From Streptomyces sp. XM4193 (lineage in GTDB: Bacteria > Actinomycetota > Actinomycetes > Streptomycetales > Streptomycetaceae), in contig NZ_JALLGK010000008.1 in the NCBI RefSeq assembly GCF_023072595.1, positions 186,001 through 250,000 on the forward strand: a stretch of DNA of 64,000 bases. The letters are read 5' to 3'. Position 1 is the first letter of the stretch. The number at the start of each line of letters is the position of its first letter. Positions 1-8,878 of this stretch are shown one piece after another. The position numbers were made by a program, and so were the translations under genes. A model generated the notes under the pieces. That model did not search any database. It saw nothing but the letters and a program-made list of their open reading frames with translations, and had not been told where the DNA came from.

Positions 1-519
1 TCGTCGTGGCCGCGCCGCCACGGCGACGGGCCCTGTCTCGAAACCGATGTCCGCACCCTCCTCGGTGCCGGTGAGCACCTGGTACAGCCGCTGCACGTCC
101 TCGGGCAGATCGCGACGCCACCCCAGCGAGACGACCGGCCACAGCATCACCATCCCGCCGGCCAGCCACGAGGTGACCTGCACACCCACCCGGCACCCCG
201 ACCCCTGCGGCCAGACCCGGAAGTCGAAGCGCGGCATCTGACTGCCCAGCGGCGTCCACATCCGCTGGCCCAGGTAGCCGACGCTGACGTTGTGTTCGTA
301 GGCGCAGCACTCCAACCGGAAGCTGCGGTGGCGACCGGGAAAGCGGTACTTGTACGCACGGCGTTCGGCCAGCGCGGACTCGTCCGGCTCCTCGGGCCCG
401 TCGGGGCTGATCTCCGTCACGCCGCTGTGCCAGCGTGGCAGATTCCTGCCGTCGGCGAGGAAGTAGAAGACCTCGTCGATCGGCAGCGGGATTGAGACAT
501 GGACCTGCACCTGCGGCAT
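1..519 (-). CDS. SRPBCC (polyketide cyclase/START-fold) family protein, 3' part missing
   Basis: Starts at ATG 519 behind an excellent ribosome site (AGGAGGT, about 6 nt spacing) and stays open for 173 codons to the left edge, so the C-terminus is outside the window. The start MPQVQVHVSIPLPIDEVFYF, then FLADGRNLPRWHSGV, is the usual opening of SRPBCC proteins: a beta strand, then the helix-grip segment with its Trp. No catalytic residues can be assigned and the ligand is unknown. Family members bind hydrophobic ligands or act as cyclases or stress proteins. Family assignment is fairly safe; function is open. Confidence 0.72.
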   Translation of the reverse strand, partial: MPQVQVHVSIPLPIDEVFYFLADGRNLPRWHSGVTEISPDGPEEPDESALAERRAYKYRFPGRHRSFRLECCAYEHNVSVGYLGQRMWTPLGSQMPRFDFRVWPQGSGCRVGVQVTSWLAGGMVMLWPVVSLGWRRDLPEDVQRLYQVLTGTEEGADIGFETGPVAVAARPRR

Positions 520-950
520 GTGGCACCTCCTACGAGCGGGGCGTCGGATCGGCTTGCGACCCGTACGCCCGGCTCCCCGTCCCGCGTGTACCTCGATAAG
601 TCAAGCGTGGTCGGATATGAGATATATGTCCCTTTGGGGTCGGCCATTCGAGCGACCCGCCGACGGGGGTGCGGACCGTCGGCCGGTCAGGTGGCGAACC
701 CGTTCGACCGCAGGGCCGTCCGGGACCGTCCGACCCGTCCTCAGCACGCTCGGGGCGGGTGCTCGGAACGGGCGGACAGGGCGGGCGGATCGGGCGGGCG
801 GATCGGGCGCGCGCGTCCCTCGGACAGGTGACGGCGGACGGTCGGAGCCGGCTGCGGGCCGCCGGTGGGGACGGTTGGCGGTCTGACGGTCTGGCGGTCG
901 GCGGTCTGACGGTCTGGCGGTCGGGCGGGGCGGGCTTCCGACAGGGGTTG
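520..950. other. Intergenic region with an AT-rich dyad and a tandem repeat
   Basis: No convincing gene. Positions 595-640 are AT-rich for this genome and contain an imperfect dyad, GGATAT with ATGTCC, at about 611-629. This is a plausible promoter/operator for the SRPBCC gene reading left. The right end carries a 23-bp tandem repeat just downstream of the egtD stop. Confidence 0.5.
878..923. repeat. 23-bp tandem repeat, two perfect copies
   Basis: Units 878-900 and 901-923 are identical and begin GCGGTCTGACGG. They lie 28 bp downstream of the egtD stop codon (951-953). Confidence 0.85.
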
Positions 951-1940
951 TCAGAACGGCTCGGCGAGCAGCAGACCGAAGCCGTCGCCCTGCCACCACT
1001 GCCGCACCTCGAAGCCGGCCGCGGCCAGTTCGCCGGTCAGCCCCTCCCGGCTGAACTTCACCGAGATCTCGGTGCGCATCTCCTCGCCGCGCTCGAACTC
1101 CGCACGCAGCGGCGGATCGGTCAGCACGACCCGCTGCGCGACGCGCGAACGCAGCCACATCTCCACCCGGGACCGCTCCGCGTTCCACCGCGCACGGTGG
1201 TCGAAGGCGTCCGGGGCGAAGTCCGCGCCGAGCTCCCGGTTGAGGACGTGCAGCACGTTCTTGTTGAACTCGGCCGTCACACCCCGGCTGTCGTCGTAGG
1301 CCCGCACCAGAACGTCCGGGTCCTTGACGAGGTCGACGCCGAGCAGGAGGGCGTCGCGTCCGGGGGTCAGCAGCCGGCGCAACGAGGCGCAGAAGACGCG
1401 GCGTTCGGCGGTGTCGAGGTTGCCCAGGGTGCCGCCGAGGAAGGCGACCAGGTACGGGCCGCTGCCCGGCGGCGTCAGATCGGCCTCGTAGTCGGTGACG
1501 ACGGCGGAGACCTCCAGTGAGGGGTAGTCCCGGCACAGCGCCCGCCCGGCCTCGGCCAGCGCGTCCGGACTGACGTCCATCGGCGCGTACCTCTCAAGTG
1601 CGCCGTGCGCCGGCAGCGCGTCCAGCAGCAGCCGCGTCTTGCGCGAGGAACCCGAGCCCAGCTCCACCAACGTGGCTGTGTGCGGGGCCAGTTGGGCGAT
1701 CTCTACGGCGCACCGCTGGAGCAGGCGCTGTTCGGCCCTGGTCGGGTAGTACTCCGGCAGCTCGGTGATCCGCTCGAAGAGCTCGCTGCCCCGCGCGTCG
1801 TAGAACCACTTGGGCGGCAGCGTCTTCGGGACGGCGGTCAGGCCCTTGAGCGCGTCCGCACGGAGCGCGTCCGCGAGGTGGCCCGGGGGAAGTCGGTGGC
1901 TGAGCGAGAAGCGCGGCTGCGCGGCGTTCGAGGCGGTCAT
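951..1940 (-). CDS. egtD: L-histidine N-alpha-methyltransferase EgtD
   Basis: 329 residues. Uses three S-adenosylmethionine to trimethylate histidine to hercynine, the first dedicated step of ergothioneine synthesis, in the cytoplasm. The protein has the family opening FSLSHRLPP, the SAM-binding stretch LVELGSGSSRKTRLLLDAL near residue 85 and the FLGGTLGN segment of the methyltransferase fold. Length matches characterised EgtD (about 320). It is the last gene of egtA-B-C-D: its ATG overlaps the egtC stop by 4 nt (ATGA, 1937-1940), so translation is coupled. EgtE, the final PLP-dependent C-S lyase, is not in this window. Confidence 0.95.
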   Translation of the reverse strand: MTASNAAQPRFSLSHRLPPGHLADALRADALKGLTAVPKTLPPKWFYDARGSELFERITELPEYYPTRAEQRLLQRCAVEIAQLAPHTATLVELGSGSSRKTRLLLDALPAHGALERYAPMDVSPDALAEAGRALCRDYPSLEVSAVVTDYEADLTPPGSGPYLVAFLGGTLGNLDTAERRVFCASLRRLLTPGRDALLLGVDLVKDPDVLVRAYDDSRGVTAEFNKNVLHVLNRELGADFAPDAFDHRARWNAERSRVEMWLRSRVAQRVVLTDPPLRAEFERGEEMRTEISVKFSREGLTGELAAAGFEVRQWWQGDGFGLLLAEPF

Positions 1941-2791
1941 GGCGTGGCGGTCCTCTCGGTGGCAGCCACCTGGGCGGGCGGCACGGCGGCGGGGGCGAGG
2001 GGGCGGAACTCCACCGGCTCGTCGGGGGCGACCGAGACCAGCGTGTGGTCGGGCACCTCCCGCCAGCCCGAGCTCGCGTCCGGTTCCGAGGCGAGCACCA
2101 CCCCGTCCTCGTCGGAACGGCACCAGAGGGTGTCGCCGTGGCGCACGGCCGTGAGCCGCACGCCGTCGGTGAGCAGGACGTTGAGACGTACCCCGGGCCG
2201 CAGCGCGGCGATACGGGGCACCAGCTCGGCCAGCACCTCGGCGGCCGGCTCCCCCGCCCGCAGTCGGCGGTGGATCAGCAGCCAGAGCAGCGCGCTGTCG
2301 CACCGCGCCTCCAATCCGAGCAACTCCTCGGCGGAGAGCGGGAGTCGGAGCTCGTCCGGCAGCTGCTCCCAGCGCGGCACCGCGCCGTTGTGGCTGAAGA
2401 GCCAGGGCCCGCACCGGTACGGGGCGGCGGCGGACTCGTCCTGGCTGGTGCCGGGCGTGGCGTCCCGCACCGCGGCCAGTACACAGCCCGAACGCACCGC
2501 GCGGGCCAGGTCCGGGAGGTTCTGGTCGGCCCAGATCGGTACCGCACGGCGGTAGCGGGCGGGCGGCGGGGCGGCAGGCGGGCGCCCGTCCGGCGCGGCG
2601 TCGGTCCAGGTGGACGCGGGCGCTCCGGGCGGGGGCGCGGGCGGGTACCAGCCGAGGCCGAAACCGTCGGCGTTCACCGTGCCGTACCTCTGCTGCCGCG
2701 GCGCCCAGGACTGTTCGTACAGGCCGTTCGGGGAGTGGATCAGCTCGGCCGGCGTCAACTCGCGTCCCAGATACGCGAGATGACGGCACAT
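1937..2791 (-). CDS. egtC: Gamma-glutamyl-hercynylcysteine S-oxide hydrolase EgtC
   Basis: 284 residues, class II glutamine-amidotransferase fold. Removes glutamate from gamma-glutamyl-hercynylcysteine sulfoxide in ergothioneine synthesis. The N-terminal nucleophile Cys2 is present (MCRHLAYLG), followed by DGFGLGWY and FSHNGAVP, the substrate-binding stretches of this fold. A Pro/Ala-rich insert (about residues 50-75) interrupts the N-terminal part. The start shares one base with the egtB stop (TGATG) and the end overlaps egtD by 4 nt, placing it firmly inside the operon. Confidence 0.95.
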   Translation of the reverse strand: MCRHLAYLGRELTPAELIHSPNGLYEQSWAPRQQRYGTVNADGFGLGWYPPAPPPGAPASTWTDAAPDGRPPAAPPPARYRRAVPIWADQNLPDLARAVRSGCVLAAVRDATPGTSQDESAAAPYRCGPWLFSHNGAVPRWEQLPDELRLPLSAEELLGLEARCDSALLWLLIHRRLRAGEPAAEVLAELVPRIAALRPGVRLNVLLTDGVRLTAVRHGDTLWCRSDEDGVVLASEPDASSGWREVPDHTLVSVAPDEPVEFRPLAPAAVPPAQVAATERTATP

Positions 2792-4410
2792 CAGCTCACG
2801 GTCCGCTCGTCGGCCGCGCTGTCGCCGCGGGACTCGGGACGGAAACGGGGGTCGGGACGGAAACGGGACTCGGGGTCGCGGCGGGACTCGGGGTCGTGGC
2901 GGGGGTCGGGGTCGCGGCGGGGGGCGGGCTCGGCGTCGCGTGCGGTGCGGAAGCCGGCGAAGATCTGGCGGCGGATCGGCAGGTCCCAGTTGCGGAAGGT
3001 GGCGCGGCAGGCCACCTCGTCCGTACCGAAGGAGCCGCCGCGCAGCACCTTGTAGCGGCCGACGCCGCCGCTGCCGCCCGGGACGGGGTCGGCGGCGGGG
3101 AAGAAGACCTCGGAGTACTCGGCGTAGGGGTGGGCCCTGAAGCCCGGGTAGGCGGTGAAGTCCGAGGAGGTCCACTCCCACATGTCGCCGAGCAGCTGCC
3201 GTGCTCCGGTGGGCGCCGCGCCCGCCGGATAGGCGCCCGCCGGGGCGGGACGCAGATGTCGCTGGCCGAGGTTGGCGTGCCGCACCTGCGGCGGTTCGTC
3301 GCCCCAGGGGTGGCGGCGCGAACGGCCCGCGGCGGGGTCGTGGCGAGCGGCCTTCTCCCACTCCGCCTCCGTCGGCAGCCTGCGGCCGGCCCATCGGGCG
3401 TACGCGTCCGCCTCGTACCAGCAGACGTGGAGCACGGGCTCGGCCGGCTCCACCGGCTCCAGCCGGCCGAAGCTGCGGCGCAGCGTGCGTCCCTCCTCGA
3501 CGCGCCAGAAGAGCGGGCCCCGCAGCCCGGCCCGGTGCACGTACGCCCAGCCCTCCGGCTGCCACCAGCGCGGATCGTCGTAGCCGCCCGCGTCGACGAA
3601 CTCCTGGTACGCACCGCAGGTCACCGGTGCGGTGTCCAGCCAGTAGGGCCCCAACTCGACGAGGTGCGCCGGGCGTTCGTTGTCCAGCGCCCAGGGGTCG
3701 GTGTCGGTGCCCATGGTGAACGGCCCACCGGGGACGAGGACTTCGGGCGGCAGCGGCTCGTCGCTGCCCTCGTCCGGAGGAGGCGGGGCGTGCAACACCG
3801 GTTCGCCGCGCCGCAGTTGATGGGTGGCGAGCATGGTCTCGTCGTGCTGCTGCTCGTGCTGGGCGACCATCGCGTGCAGAAAGCCGTGCGCGGACAGCGT
3901 GTCCTCGTCGTCGAGCGGAAGGTCCGCCAGGATCTCGAACGAGAGCCGTCGCACCTCGTCCAAGAAGGCACGGGCCTCGTCCGGTGAGAGCATCTCCAGT
4001 GCGGGACGGTCCGCCCGAGGGGTGCGGAACGCGTCGTAGACCGCGTCGAGTTCGGGGCGCAGCGCGGGCCGGTCGCCGGCCGCACGGACGAGCCAGATCT
4101 CCTCCTGGTTGCCGATGTGCGCGAGGTCCCATACCAGCGGAGACATCAACGGCGAGTGCTGCGCGATGAGTTGCTCGTCGTCCAAGCAGTCGGTGAGCTG
4201 CCGGGTGCGGTCGCGGGCGCGGACGAGCGCCGACCGTACGGCGGAACGGGTGCGCTCGGCGTCCCCCACCGGCGGCGCGGTCTCGGCGGGAACGGCCCCC
4301 GGGCCCGCGACGCGGGACGCGGCGGTGCGGTCCGTGGTCGTGCGGCCTGCGGAGGGGGCGGCTGTTTCGGGGGCCGCGGCGGGGGTGTCCGGTGCGTCGT
4401 GGGTCGTCAT
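2791..4410 (-). CDS. egtB: Ergothioneine C-S bond-forming sulfoxide synthase EgtB
   Basis: 539 residues. Non-haem iron enzyme joining hercynine to gamma-glutamylcysteine with O2. A DinB-like N-domain supplies the iron triad: WDLAHIG (His98) and QHEQQHDE (His185, His189). The SUMF1/FGE-like C-domain (about 230-490) contains LPTEAEWEKAA, GDMWEWTSS and VLRGGSF. The protein is about 100 residues longer than typical EgtB. It has an Ala/Thr/Pro-rich N-terminal tail of about 50 residues and a C-terminal tail of reiterated Arg-Asp-Pro/Glu-Ser units encoded by degenerate DNA repeats (2805-2935). Start ATG 4410 overlaps the egtA stop by 4 nt. Confidence 0.95.
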   Translation of the reverse strand: MTTHDAPDTPAAAPETAAPSAGRTTTDRTAASRVAGPGAVPAETAPPVGDAERTRSAVRSALVRARDRTRQLTDCLDDEQLIAQHSPLMSPLVWDLAHIGNQEEIWLVRAAGDRPALRPELDAVYDAFRTPRADRPALEMLSPDEARAFLDEVRRLSFEILADLPLDDEDTLSAHGFLHAMVAQHEQQHDETMLATHQLRRGEPVLHAPPPPDEGSDEPLPPEVLVPGGPFTMGTDTDPWALDNERPAHLVELGPYWLDTAPVTCGAYQEFVDAGGYDDPRWWQPEGWAYVHRAGLRGPLFWRVEEGRTLRRSFGRLEPVEPAEPVLHVCWYEADAYARWAGRRLPTEAEWEKAARHDPAAGRSRRHPWGDEPPQVRHANLGQRHLRPAPAGAYPAGAAPTGARQLLGDMWEWTSSDFTAYPGFRAHPYAEYSEVFFPAADPVPGGSGGVGRYKVLRGGSFGTDEVACRATFRNWDLPIRRQIFAGFRTARDAEPAPRRDPDPRHDPESRRDPESRFRPDPRFRPESRGDSAADERTVS

Positions 4411-5759
4411 CGGCGGGCTCCCGTCAGCCGGTCCAGGCAGTCGTCGGCAGGGCATCGGCCGCGCTCGGAGTAGCGCTCGGCGAACTCGGCCACCGCCCGG
4501 TGCGCCGTACCGCCGGGCTCGCTGCGGGCCAGCGCCAGCTCGGCGGCGGCGACGCAGGCGCGTACGGCAGGCCCCAACTCCGGGTCGGCGGGGCCGAGCC
4601 GGGCGGCACGCAGCCACAGGTCGGAGGAGTCGAGCCCCTCCAGCGCGCGGTGGGCGGCACCGGCCGCGTACGGGTCGTCCAGCAGGGTGGCCGTGACCGC
4701 GGCCGCGGCGATCCAGCCGTCGCCGTACTGGGCGTCGATCATCCGCAGCTCCATCCACCCGCGCGGCCGCACCGGCGGGAAGAGGGTGCCGAGGTGGTAG
4801 TCGAGGTCCGCGCGGGTGGGCGGCCTGATCCCGCCCCGTCCGCGCAGCCAGTCGCGGAAGGTGAGTCGCGGCGGCGCCGCCCAGTCCGCGCCGCCGCCGT
4901 CCTCCGGCCGACCGAGCAGGCAGAGCAGGGAGGCGTCCAGCGCGTAGCGGGTCCACTGTTCGCGCGGACAGGCGGAGGAGCGGGGAACGTGGCCCGCGGG
5001 GGAACGGCCGGACGGGGAACGGTCGGCGGGGGCCCGGTCGGTCGGGAGGTGGTGCGCGGGGCGGGTGCGGGGTGGGTCCATCCGCGCCCAGATGCTCTGC
5101 CGCGTCGATGCCCACCCGGTCGGACGGCCGCGCCACACCGGCGAGTTGGCGAAGGCGGCGACCAGTACCGGGCCGAGACGGTGGGCGAGCAGCCAGCGCT
5201 GCCGGTAGCCGGTCGGACCCTCGGAGTCGTCGCCCGCGTCCAGACTGATCTGGAGGGCGGCGGTGGCCCGCATCATCACCCGCCCCCACGGGCCGCCGCG
5301 GTCGAAGTGCGCCTCCATGGCGCGGTAGCGGGGGCTGTCCAGCACCCTCGGCGGGGTGCGGTACGGGTCGAGGCCCCGGCCGTGCAGGACGGCTCCGCCT
5401 CGGGCCAGGGCCGCGCGGAGCAGTTCGAGGTCGGCGGCGGTGCGGTTCAGGCAGTCGCCCAGCGACTCGCCGGGTGCGCTGCTCAGCTCCAGCTGCCCGC
5501 CGGGCTCCCTGGTGAGTCTGCTGCCGCCGGGGAGCCCGTCCGCGGCGTACAGCGGTGCCAGCACCGGATCGACGCGTTCGGAGGCCACCGTCGACGACGG
5601 GTCCCCACGGTCGCGCACGAGCCACTCCAGCTCGACGCCCACCCGGGTCGGCGGGCCGGTCTTGAAGCAGATTCCGTTGATGTACTGCTCGGCCTCGGGT
5701 TCGGACAGCACCGTGTCCGCACCGGTGGGCCCTGCTGTTCCTGACAACGCGGCGTCCAT
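4407..5759 (-). CDS. egtA: Ergothioneine-pathway glutamate-cysteine ligase EgtA
   Basis: 450 residues. ATP-dependent ligase making gamma-glutamylcysteine, the sulfur donor for EgtB. GCS2-family features include GVELEWLV near the start, LTREPGGQLELSSAP (substrate and metal binding) and WMELRMIDAQ near the C-terminus. Start ATG 5759 follows GAGGAG at good spacing. A Pro/Ser/Arg-rich insert of about 40 residues (after IWARMDPP) looks like a low-complexity expansion. First gene of the operon; no promoter was firmly identified in the 387-bp region upstream. Confidence 0.94.
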   Translation of the reverse strand: MDAALSGTAGPTGADTVLSEPEAEQYINGICFKTGPPTRVGVELEWLVRDRGDPSSTVASERVDPVLAPLYAADGLPGGSRLTREPGGQLELSSAPGESLGDCLNRTAADLELLRAALARGGAVLHGRGLDPYRTPPRVLDSPRYRAMEAHFDRGGPWGRVMMRATAALQISLDAGDDSEGPTGYRQRWLLAHRLGPVLVAAFANSPVWRGRPTGWASTRQSIWARMDPPRTRPAHHLPTDRAPADRSPSGRSPAGHVPRSSACPREQWTRYALDASLLCLLGRPEDGGGADWAAPPRLTFRDWLRGRGGIRPPTRADLDYHLGTLFPPVRPRGWMELRMIDAQYGDGWIAAAAVTATLLDDPYAAGAAHRALEGLDSSDLWLRAARLGPADPELGPAVRACVAAAELALARSEPGGTAHRAVAEFAERYSERGRCPADDCLDRLTGARR

Positions 5760-6146
5760 GTCCGGCTCCTCGCAGCGGGGGGCGGTCAGGCGTGCGGCAC
5801 GCGGTCGACGTACGGCGTACGCGTCGACGTACGGCACAGAGGTCTGCCTGCCCGTACCGCTCTGTCGGCGAAACGTCGGTTTCGCGACACACCGCCGCCG
5901 TACGCCTGTACAGCGTCTGCCTGCCGCGGACGCCCGTGTGCCGCCCGCGGACCGGGCTTCCGCCGTCCACCCGGCCGCCCGGCGGGCGCTCGTCCACGGT
6001 AACCACGCCGCGGACGACCCGCGCGGCGACGGAACCACCCGGGCACGCGCACCGGGCGGCGGGCGGTGCCGGGGGTGGGCAGGCGTACGCGTGCGGGCGG
6101 GGTGGGGCCCGCGGTGCGGGGCGGGCGTACGCGCGGGCGGGGCGGG
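5760..6146. other. Leader region of the egt operon with direct repeats
   Basis: No credible gene. The 12-mer GTCGACGTACGG occurs at 5804-5815 and 5823-5834, 19 bp apart and 45-75 bp upstream of the egtA start: a candidate regulator site. The right end (6082-6147) holds two imperfect GGCGTACGCG-containing repeats that abut the stop of the next gene. Confidence 0.4.
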
Positions 6147-6836
6147 TCAGACGGGCAGGTTGCGGGCCGGGCGGAAGCCGACGTCCTCCAGCCGGAGCGT
6201 CGGGTGGCTGCGTCGGCGCACCGAGGCGCGGCAGCTCCAGTGCTCGTCGAACCAGCCGCCGCCGCGCAGCACGCGGTAGGTGCCGTAGACCTCCGGGTCG
6301 TAGAGGTCCCAGCACCACTCCCAGACGTTGCCGAGCATGTCGTGGAGACCGAAGGCGTTGGGCCGCCGACCGCCGACTTCGTGCGGGCGTTCGTCGGAGT
6401 TGCCGCGGTACCAGGCGATCTCGTCCAGTTCGCCGTAGCGGGCGGCGTCCGTGCCGGCACGGCAGGCGTGCTCCCACTCGGCTTCGGTGGGCAGCCGGTA
6501 TCCGTCGGCGTCCGCGTCCCAGTCGGCGTGCTCGGCCTCCGGGTCCAACCGGTAGGCGGGGGTGAGCCGTTGCTCCTCCGACAGGGCGTTGCAGCAGCGC
6601 ACCGCGTCCCACCAGGAGACACTCTCGACCGGCAGCCGGTCGCCGGTCGAGGCGCTCGGACGTTCGCCGGTGAGCCGTGCGTAGTCGTCCTGGGTGAGGG
6701 GGTGGACCGCGAGCGCGTACGGGGCCAGGTCCACGCTCCAGGTGCGCTGCGTCCGCCGGTCGGCGAGCGAGACCCGGCCGGGCGGTACGGCGATCAGATT
6801 CGGCCGTCCGTCGGAGTCAACTCGTGTCTGTCGCAA
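6147..6836 (-). CDS. Formylglycine-generating-enzyme/sulfatase-modifying-factor fold protein
   Basis: About 229 residues, consisting only of a SUMF1/FGE-type domain: LPVESVSWWDAV, RLPTEAEWEHACRAG, GNVWEWCWDLY and VLRGGGWFDEHWSCRAS. True formylglycine-generating enzymes use two copper-binding cysteines in the last motif; here the first is Asp (GGGWFDEHWSC), so sulfatase activation is unlikely. The DinB half of EgtB is also absent. Start is uncertain: TTG 6836 gives a compact domain, and in-frame GTG 6902 is possible. Divergent from the kinase gene and next to egt, but no functional link is shown. Confidence 0.75.
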   Translation of the reverse strand: MRQTRVDSDGRPNLIAVPPGRVSLADRRTQRTWSVDLAPYALAVHPLTQDDYARLTGERPSASTGDRLPVESVSWWDAVRCCNALSEEQRLTPAYRLDPEAEHADWDADADGYRLPTEAEWEHACRAGTDAARYGELDEIAWYRGNSDERPHEVGGRRPNAFGLHDMLGNVWEWCWDLYDPEVYGTYRVLRGGGWFDEHWSCRASVRRRSHPTLRLEDVGFRPARNLPV

Positions 6837-6972
6837 GGGAGTTCCATCTGTCGAACTGTTGCAGGCCCCGTACAGGACATCTACGGGACCGTCGGCCGCC
6901 ACACCTATTCTGAGGCACCTCACGACCGGCGCCGTGACCGGGCGCACGACGAGGAAACAGGGGATCAGCGGT

Positions 6973-8040
6973 ATGTCGATGGCTCGTGCGAACCGGGGTG
7001 TGCAGGCGCTGGCGGCACACGATCCGAACACCGTCGGCCCGTACACCCTGCTCGGACGCATCGGCGCCGGCGGCATGGGACGCGTCTACCTGGCCCGTTC
7101 CGACGACGGGCGGTTGGCGGCGGTCAAGGTCGTGCACGAGGAGCACACGGCCGTCGGGGAGTTCCGCGACCGCTTCCGCCGCGAGATCCGCGCGGCGCAG
7201 CGGGTCGGCGGCGAACACACCGCCGCCGTGCTCGGTTCCGACGCCGACGCCGACCTGCCCTGGATCGCCACCACCTACGTTCCGGGGCCCTCGCTCGAAA
7301 CGGTGATCCGCGAACACGGCGCCCTACCCACCGAATCCGTCCACGCGCTCGCCGAAGGACTCCTCAAGGCGCTTCGCGGCATCCACGACGCCGGGATCGT
7401 CCACCGCGACCTCAAGCCGTCCAACGTGATGCTGACCGTCGAGGGCCCCCGCGTCATCGACTTCGGCATCGCCCGCGCCGTCCAGCCCTCGGCGGAATCC
7501 ATGCTCACCAGCACCGGCATGGTCATCGGTTCACCGGGCTTCATGGCCCCCGAGCAGGTCCTGGGCGAATCCGTCGGGCCGCCCGCCGACGTCTTCGTCC
7601 TCGGCTGCGTCCTCGCGTACGCCGGTACCGCCACACTGCCCTTCGGCAGGGGCGCCACCAACCAGCACGCCGTCATGTACCGCATCGTCGAGCAACCGCC
7701 GGATCTGGACGGCGTCGACGACGAGGCGTTGCGCGACCTGATCACCCGTTGCACCGCCAAGGACCCCGACCAACGTCCCACGGTCGCCGCCCTGTTGGCC
7801 CAGTGCGCGGAACAGGAGTGGGGCGAGGACGGCCAGTTGTGGCTGCCGCCCGAACTGGTCGGCCAACTCGCGCGGCGCGCCACGGAGTTGCTGGCGATCG
7901 ACGCACCCATCCGCGCCCGGGAGGAGAGAGTCGGCACCGCCCCGGACCAGCCCCGGCAGCGGAAGCGTGAACACCGAGGACGAGGACGGGCAGCCCGATG
8001 GGGTGAAAGCCGGAGGCAGACCCGTCGGAAGCGGCGGTGA
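6973..8040 (+). CDS. Serine/threonine protein kinase (cytoplasmic kinase half)
   Basis: 355 residues, Hanks-type kinase. Visible motifs in order: glycine loop IGAGGMGRVYLA, catalytic Lys in AAVKVV, IVHRDLKPSNV, DFGIA and MAPEQ. The last roughly 35 residues (after IDAPIRARE) are Arg-rich, unlike the Ala/Pro linkers usual here, and read a different frame from the downstream membrane protein, with which it overlaps by 74 nt. Streptomyces relatives are commonly kinase-linker-TM-sensor in one chain, so the break suggests a frameshift between about 7900 and 7967. Start ATG 6973 (MSMARAN) is the first good start of the kinase frame. Confidence 0.9.
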   Translation: MSMARANRGVQALAAHDPNTVGPYTLLGRIGAGGMGRVYLARSDDGRLAAVKVVHEEHTAVGEFRDRFRREIRAAQRVGGEHTAAVLGSDADADLPWIATTYVPGPSLETVIREHGALPTESVHALAEGLLKALRGIHDAGIVHRDLKPSNVMLTVEGPRVIDFGIARAVQPSAESMLTSTGMVIGSPGFMAPEQVLGESVGPPADVFVLGCVLAYAGTATLPFGRGATNQHAVMYRIVEQPPDLDGVDDEALRDLITRCTAKDPDQRPTVAALLAQCAEQEWGEDGQLWLPPELVGQLARRATELLAIDAPIRAREERVGTAPDQPRQRKREHRGRGRAARWGESRRQTRRKRR

Positions 8041-8878
8041 GGGCGACGGAAGCAGTGGCGGTGGCGGCGCGGGAGCCGGGGCGACGGACGGGCCGGACGA
8101 GCCCCGAGGCTCCTCACGACGACGCGGGGCGCTGATCGCCACCGCTGTCGCCCTCGTTCTCGCCGTCGGAGGCACCGCCGCGTACTTCGGTCACTTCCGG
8201 GACGGCGACACCGGACGGGACGGCCGGGCCGCCGCCCCCTCCGACCCCTCGGACCCCTCCGACTCCGGGAAGAACGGCGGCGCCGAGGAATCCGAGGACG
8301 ACAAGGACAAGGACAAGGGCGACAAGGACAAGGACGACGACAAGGACGACGCGAAGGACAAGGACGCGAAGGACGGCAAGGACGGATCCGACGGCAGGGA
8401 CGGCGACAGCCCCGACGCCGGCAACGGCGGTACGGGCGACGGGAGTTCGGCCGCCGGCGGAGGCGGTGGATCCGGTGGCTCGGCGGGCTCGGGCAACGGT
8501 GGCGGTGCGGGCGGAGGGGCGGACAAGCCGTCGAATCCCGGCGGTGGCGTACCGGCGAGCTTCGTCGGCACCTGGACACGGTTCACGCACTTCGGTCCGT
8601 ATCCCCACATCATCGAGATCCTGCCCGCGTCCAAGGGCCAGCGCGCCGTGATCACGACCGACAACACCGGCGACCGCCGATGCGTGCGCGCCGGAAACCT
8701 CACGCAGATGAGCGAAGGCGGCAAACGGCTGGTCGTCGGACCGCTCAAGGTGATCGAGAAGGGCGACCAGGCGGCCACCAACTGCACGGACAGGGCAAGC
8801 GAGTCCTATGTGCACAACGGCAGCGACCTCAACCGCTGGACCGGCTTCCCCGACGGGCAGGTCTACAACCGCGGCTGA
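7967..8878 (+). CDS. Single-pass membrane protein; probable sensor half of the upstream kinase
   Basis: 303 residues as an independent ORF from GTG 7967. Layout: Gly/Ser-rich cytoplasmic segment, SSRRRGALIATAVALVLAVGG membrane span (about 50-70), a long Asp/Lys-rich stretch (KDKDKGDKDKDDDKDD) and Gly/Ser-rich linker, then a compact outer domain (about 200-303) with two cysteines, starting FVGTWTRF. No ribosome site lies at useful distance from GTG 7967. Read upstream, the frame stays linker-like (ESAPPRTSPGSGS), supporting the idea that this is the rest of the kinase. Could alternatively be translated by coupling from the kinase ORF. Confidence 0.8.
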   Translation: MNTEDEDGQPDGVKAGGRPVGSGGEGDGSSGGGGAGAGATDGPDEPRGSSRRRGALIATAVALVLAVGGTAAYFGHFRDGDTGRDGRAAAPSDPSDPSDSGKNGGAEESEDDKDKDKGDKDKDDDKDDAKDKDAKDGKDGSDGRDGDSPDAGNGGTGDGSSAAGGGGGSGGSAGSGNGGGAGGGADKPSNPGGGVPASFVGTWTRFTHFGPYPHIIEILPASKGQRAVITTDNTGDRRCVRAGNLTQMSEGGKRLVVGPLKVIEKGDQAATNCTDRASESYVHNGSDLNRWTGFPDGQVYNRG

